8,809 bases of DNA from M50B103 sp041667565 (GTDB lineage: Bacteria; Fidelibacterota; Fidelibacteria; Fidelibacterales; Fidelibacteraceae). This document shows positions 5,896 to 8,809 of this stretch, one piece after another; position 1 is the stretch's first letter, and each line of letters opens with the position of its first letter. Under the pieces are notes generated by a model. The model was not told the DNA's origin. It was given only the letters and a program-made list of their open reading frames with translations, and did not search any database. Where the stretch lies: positions 1 through 8,809 of the forward strand of contig CAZNFT010000068.1 in NCBI GenBank assembly GCA_964572745.1, read 5' to 3'. The translations under genes and the position numbers were made by a program.

Positions 5896-6292
5896 CCCAT
5901 TATTTAATTATTGGCTAATTTAGGACTTTAGAGCTTAAAAAGAAAGTTGATAATCTCACAAATACCAAGAAAGCATCCCTGAACACATTTGAGATCACTC
6001 AGCAAAAAAAGCATACACTAGGATCTATTAATCATCACACTTTATAGTCGGCTTATTTTCATTATTGATTAATCTCATTTGCGCTTGCAAAAATTATTAT
6101 TTAGATTACGAGTAATTGTCATTATCGTCTTACAGCTAAAATTCTGGCGAATTCAAAAATGTAACAAAGACGATTAACGGTGCTCATTAGAGCGGAAGTT
6201 AATCCAATTGTTACAGGCTTGCCAGAAGCCCTAGCTGTTTGGCTCTGGCTTCCGCTTTTATTAAAGATCAGAAATATTTAAACGATCCGAAT
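5896..6292. other. Non-coding gap between tmk and rnr
   Basis: No coding sequence of note is visible on either strand. Its clearest structure is the branched inverted repeat at 6191-6256. Smaller features are TTTGC/GCAAA around GCTT (about 6078-6091) and AATTC/GAATT around TGGC (6141-6154). The tmk promoter should lie here on the minus strand; TATAAA (about 6041-6046) is a possible -10, but no -35 of good quality accompanies it. Confidence 0.5.
6191..6256. repeat. Branched inverted repeat just downstream of rnr
   Basis: Outer arms AGCGGAAG (6191-6198) and CTTCCGCT (6249-6256) are perfect complements. Directly inside the right arm is a second hairpin, CCAGAAGCC (6222-6230) with GGCTCTGG (6241-6248), with one bulged A. 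An alternative stem GGCTT (6216-6220) / AAGCC (6226-6230) competes with it. It lies 37 bases beyond the rnr stop. It could stabilise or end the rnr message, be a leader element for tmk, or be a dispersed repeat. I cannot match it to a known riboswitch. Confidence 0.6.
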
Positions 6293-8389
6293 CTACTTAA
6301 TACTCGTCACCATTTCAAAATCTGCTCTGCCTCGTTGTATATCAATTTTTATAACGCGTACATTTACCTTTTGGCCTAAAGAATAAACTTTCTTAGTTCG
6401 TAAACCAATAAGCTGAAAACGCTTTGGATCAAAATCCCAAAAATCATTGGGCAAAGAATCCTTGCGGACAAAGCCTTCAACAAAAACATTATCCAATTCA
6501 ACCCAAAATCCACCGGCAGCAACACCCGAAATTATGCCGGAAAAGACCTCTCCAAGATGAGTTGAAATATAACGCATCTGTTTGATCTTATGATACTCTC
6601 TCTCTGCTTGAATTGCTCTTAATTCTGCGGCTGAAGACTTCTTGGCAATTTCTTTTAAGTGACTTTTCATCTTGGGATCAAAATAGTGACCTTTGAGATA
6701 TAATTTCAGAAGTCTGTGCACAACAAGATCCGGATATCGACGGATGGGCGAAGTAAAATGTGTATAATCTTCAAAAGCCAAACCAAAATGTCCTACCGGC
6801 TTAACGCTATATTTTGCCTTTGTCATTGTTCTTAAAGCCAGTCTCATAATATAAGGAGACTCGTTTTGCTTTAGAATTTTCTCTAGGGTTTTTTGAAATT
6901 TCTTAGATGTAACAGGCATTCCAAAAAAGGAAACTTTCAGTCCAAAGGCATCCATTAAGGCAAACCATTCATAAATAGAATCAGCTTCCGGTATATCATG
7001 AATACGGTAAATAAATGGAATGTTGAGCCCGCGGGTTCTTGCAAAATTTGCTACATTCTGATTGGCAAGCAGCATAAATTCTTCAACAATATGATGCGAC
7101 CATGTCCGCTCGCGCAACTTAATTTCAATGGGCACAGCTTTATCATTTAAAATGTACTCCGGTTCAGGTAGATCAAAGTCAATGCTACCCTCATCTTTAC
7201 GACGCTTATTTAAGCGCTTAGCCAAGTCGCTCATTAATTCCAATTCTTCAGAAAAATCACCTTTACCTTTATCAAGAATTTCCTGAACTTCCGTGTAACT
7301 AAACTGTCGTTTATTATTTATCAATGATTTAAAAACATCATACTTCAGGCATTTAGCATTTTGATCAATGGTCATCATAATACTCATTGCCAAGCGATCC
7401 TGACCTTCTTGCAGTGAACATAATTCTGTAGAAAGTTTTTCGGGTAACATGTGAACGACATGATCGGTAAAATAAACCGAAGTTCCGCGCTTAAGTGCAT
7501 CTTCATCCAAGGGCGTGGATTCTGTGACATAATGTGAAACATCAGCAATATGAACACCGAGCAAATAATGCCCTTCCTCTGTTTTTTCTATAGAAATTGC
7601 ATCGTCGTAATCTTTGGCATCATTCGGATCAATAGTGAAACAATTAATATCTCTGATATCGCGTCTTTCAGGATCATCGGGAATGGAAAATTCTATTTCA
7701 TCAACTTGCTTTAAGGTTGCATCTGAAAAACTATCAGGAATATTGTGTTTATTCGATACCATAATAGCATCAAACTCAGCTACATGTTCCTTACCAATAA
7801 TACTAAGAATCTCACCCTTGTGACGATTTCCACCTTTGCGCCATTCGGTGATTCTTGCCATAATGTAATCACCCTCAGCAGGTGCCAATCCATTACAATT
7901 TTCTATAACAATTTCAGTCTGTAAATGATGTATTGCCGGAATGGCCAAAGAATAAGAATGCAATTTATGATAGGTGCAGACGAATTTATCTTTACTACGA
8001 GAAATAATTTTACTTACATGGCCTTCTTTGTTTTTACTGCTGGATTTTTTGCTATGAATTAAAACTCCAACATTGTCGCCATGACAAGCTGTAGCAAGAT
8101 TCTCCTGAGAAATAAAAATCTTATCCCCTGCTTCGGTATGCACAAAAGCAAATCCATTGGGGTGCATATCAAGAATACCATAAAGCTCGCCCTTTTGATC
8201 CATTAAACCATAACTATTTCCTTTAAAACGGTATAATTTTCCTTCACGAACAAGATTTTTAACACTATCGCGAAAAAACGGATATTCGTTCTCGGGGATT
8301 TTTAGTATTGTAGCAAATTGCTTTATCTTAAAACGAGTTTGAGGATGGGCTTTTAGATACTTTAGAATAATATTTGAGTAGTTTTTCAT
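6293..8389 (-). CDS. rnr: Ribonuclease R (RNB-family 3'-5' exoribonuclease)
   Basis: Hydrolytic, processive 3'-to-5' exoribonuclease that degrades structured RNA in mRNA decay and rRNA quality control; cytosolic. From the ATG at 8389 it has 698 residues. In order: an N-terminal winged-helix-like segment (about 1-65), cold-shock/OB regions (about 66-215), the RNB catalytic domain (about 235-570) and a C-terminal S1 domain (about 612-696). The catalytic aspartates are visible in FTIDPNDAKDYDDA (D254, D260, D262, D263). The RNB signature HFTSPIRRYPDLVVHRLL is present. S1 starts near GEVFSGIISGVAAGGFWVEL. A longer form from a TTG at 8455 would add 22 hydrophobic residues foreign to the family, so I reject it. 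The chosen ATG has no Shine-Dalgarno, but a promoter ends seven bases upstream. tmk follows after a 397-base gap. Confidence 0.95.
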   Translation of the reverse strand: MKNYSNIILKYLKAHPQTRFKIKQFATILKIPENEYPFFRDSVKNLVREGKLYRFKGNSYGLMDQKGELYGILDMHPNGFAFVHTEAGDKIFISQENLATACHGDNVGVLIHSKKSSSKNKEGHVSKIISRSKDKFVCTYHKLHSYSLAIPAIHHLQTEIVIENCNGLAPAEGDYIMARITEWRKGGNRHKGEILSIIGKEHVAEFDAIMVSNKHNIPDSFSDATLKQVDEIEFSIPDDPERRDIRDINCFTIDPNDAKDYDDAISIEKTEEGHYLLGVHIADVSHYVTESTPLDEDALKRGTSVYFTDHVVHMLPEKLSTELCSLQEGQDRLAMSIMMTIDQNAKCLKYDVFKSLINNKRQFSYTEVQEILDKGKGDFSEELELMSDLAKRLNKRRKDEGSIDFDLPEPEYILNDKAVPIEIKLRERTWSHHIVEEFMLLANQNVANFARTRGLNIPFIYRIHDIPEADSIYEWFALMDAFGLKVSFFGMPVTSKKFQKTLEKILKQNESPYIMRLALRTMTKAKYSVKPVGHFGLAFEDYTHFTSPIRRYPDLVVHRLLKLYLKGHYFDPKMKSHLKEIAKKSSAAELRAIQAEREYHKIKQMRYISTHLGEVFSGIISGVAAGGFWVELDNVFVEGFVRKDSLPNDFWDFDPKRFQLIGLRTKKVYSLGQKVNVRVIKIDIQRGRADFEMVTSIK

Positions 8390-8396
8390 AGAAAGA

Positions 8397-8425
8397 AATA
8401 TACATAAATAATTAGCAATTGACAA
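8397..8425 (-). promoter_or_regulatory. Candidate rnr promoter, leaderless arrangement
   Basis: On the minus strand TTGTCA (8420-8425) and TATATT (8397-8402) are spaced by exactly 17 bases. The -10 ends seven bases before the ATG at 8389, so transcription would begin at or next to the start codon. The bases between (TCTTTCT) contain no Shine-Dalgarno, consistent with a leaderless mRNA. This also supports the ATG at 8389, because the TTG at 8455 lies upstream of the promoter. Confidence 0.5.
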
Positions 8426-8551
8426 AGAGCAAATAAAAAAATAAGATGAATACAAACTCAGGTTTTGAAGAGAAGAAGCTGAGAAATTTAGTCAATATTT
8501 TGTGCAAGGGCTAATTATGCTTTTACGCTTGGATCTAAACTGCTGTCCTTC

Positions 8552-8598
8552 GTTGAAGTGTACAATTGTTTAAATGTTGAAGTGCTGAAGTGTTGAAC
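8552..8598 (+). repeat. Short direct repeats of GTTGAAGTG
   Basis: GTTGAAGTG occurs at 8552-8560 and 8576-8584, followed at once by GCTGAAGTG (8584-8592) and GTTGAAC (8592-8598). This is an eight-base tandem unit (TGAAGTGT/C) with one displaced copy. It is too short and degenerate for a functional call. Confidence 0.5.
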
Positions 8599-8633
8599 AT
8601 AAAATGGAAATAAGGATAAACAACAAGCTTATT

Positions 8634-8655
8634 GAACCCCGACGGGGTTCTTTTT
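8634..8655 (+). terminator. GC-rich hairpin with T5 tail, first of a tandem pair
   Basis: GAACCCC (8634-8640) pairs with GGGGTTC (8644-8650) around GAC, followed directly by TTTTT. It has intrinsic-terminator form on the plus strand, but no plus-strand gene lies upstream in the window. The CCCCGACGGGG wording and the near-copy 36 bases on suggest a dispersed palindrome that may happen to terminate transcription. Confidence 0.5.
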
Positions 8656-8685
8656 ATGTGAGTTGATCATTTTCTACTGTTATTC

Positions 8686-8705
8686 GACCCCGCCGGGGTC
8701 TTTTT
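8686..8705 (+). terminator. GC-rich hairpin with T5 tail, second of a tandem pair
   Basis: GACCCC (8686-8691) pairs with GGGGTC (8695-8700) around GCC, followed by TTTTT. It has the same design and orientation as the hairpin at 8634. Changes in the outer stem stay paired. It has terminator form on the plus strand only; on the minus strand no T-run follows. Confidence 0.5.
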
Positions 8706-8712
8706 GAATAAT

Positions 8713-8777
8713 GAACAAGGATTAACGATTTTCGATATTCAAGTACTTCCTAAATCGTATATCAGCGTTCCTTGTTC
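8713..8777. repeat. Imperfect inverted repeat with AT-rich interior
   Basis: GAACAAGG (8713-8720) and CCTTGTTC (8770-8777) are perfect complements. The interior contains AACGATTT and AAATCGT segments that pair partially. The CGATATTC wording recurs at 8733-8740 and 8777-8784, and TATATC recurs at 8758-8763 and 8801-8807, so the region also has direct repetition running to the window end. Confidence 0.45.
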
Positions 8778-8809
8778 GATATTCGAAAACCTCGCAAATC
8801 ATATATCGG

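Larger units (their letters stand above)
8426..8809. other. Non-coding region upstream of rnr
   Basis: No credible coding sequence on either strand. It contains short GTTGAAGTG-type repeats (8552-8598), two tandem GC-rich hairpins with T tails (8634-8655 and 8686-8705), and a degenerate inverted repeat with an AAATC/ATATC-rich interior (8713-8777). The next gene upstream is outside the window. Confidence 0.55.

Noticed and set aside
6041..6046. Promoter -10 (TATAAA on the minus strand) for tmk
   Set aside because: It is isolated, with no -35 at suitable spacing and about 145 bases from the start, so it is mentioned only as a possibility.
8390..8455. Upstream TTG start extending RNase R by 22 residues
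   Set aside because: The extension is hydrophobic and foreign to the family, the TTG lies upstream of the best promoter, and the internal ATG begins the usual RNase R N-terminus.

Overview
The window is an AT-rich bacterial segment with four protein-coding genes, all on the minus strand and widely spaced. In transcription order they are rnr (RNase R), tmk (thymidylate kinase), a REP-associated tyrosine transposase (RAYT), and a very large exported protein that joins a metallopeptidase-like domain, a six-bladed TolB-type propeller and an Omp85-like outer-membrane barrel. The signal peptide plus outer-membrane barrel indicates a Gram-negative (diderm) cell. The composition, the peptidase-propeller-barrel architecture and the dense palindromic repeats fit the FCB/Cloacimonadota/Marinimicrobia neighbourhood. 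That placement is an impression, not a demonstrated assignment.

Layout. 1-749 has no gene. It holds several unrelated short palindromes, two REP-core remnants in opposite orientations (about 345-376 and 391-423), an intrinsic terminator read on the minus strand (615-643), and a 56-bp inverted repeat (689-744) just after the stop of the large gene. 750-3914 is the large exported protein. 3915-5289 is a mobile-element island: a RAYT gene (4303-4956) with three same-orientation copies of a composite repeat of about 143 bp. One copy overlaps the gene's 3' end, one lies upstream of its start, and one sits in frame inside it. 5290-5895 is tmk. 5896-6292 is non-coding with a large branched inverted repeat. 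6293-8389 is rnr, with a promoter-like sequence almost touching its ATG. 8426-8809 is non-coding and holds short tandem repeats, two near-identical GC-rich hairpins with T tails, and a long imperfect inverted repeat.

The housekeeping genes (rnr for RNA decay, tmk for dTTP synthesis) and the outer-membrane protein show no obvious shared pathway, and the gaps between genes suggest mostly separate transcription units. The most notable system is the RAYT island. Each composite repeat has a fixed plan: a GACGC-type palindrome, about 35 bases of spacer, a GC-rich REP hairpin, about 25 bases of spacer, then a second GACGC-type palindrome. The copy inside the RAYT is read through as an extra segment of about 51 residues between the HUH motif and the catalytic tyrosine. 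It differs from the flanking copies by a net two bases, which keeps the reading frame open. A CRP-like palindrome precedes the RAYT promoter region.
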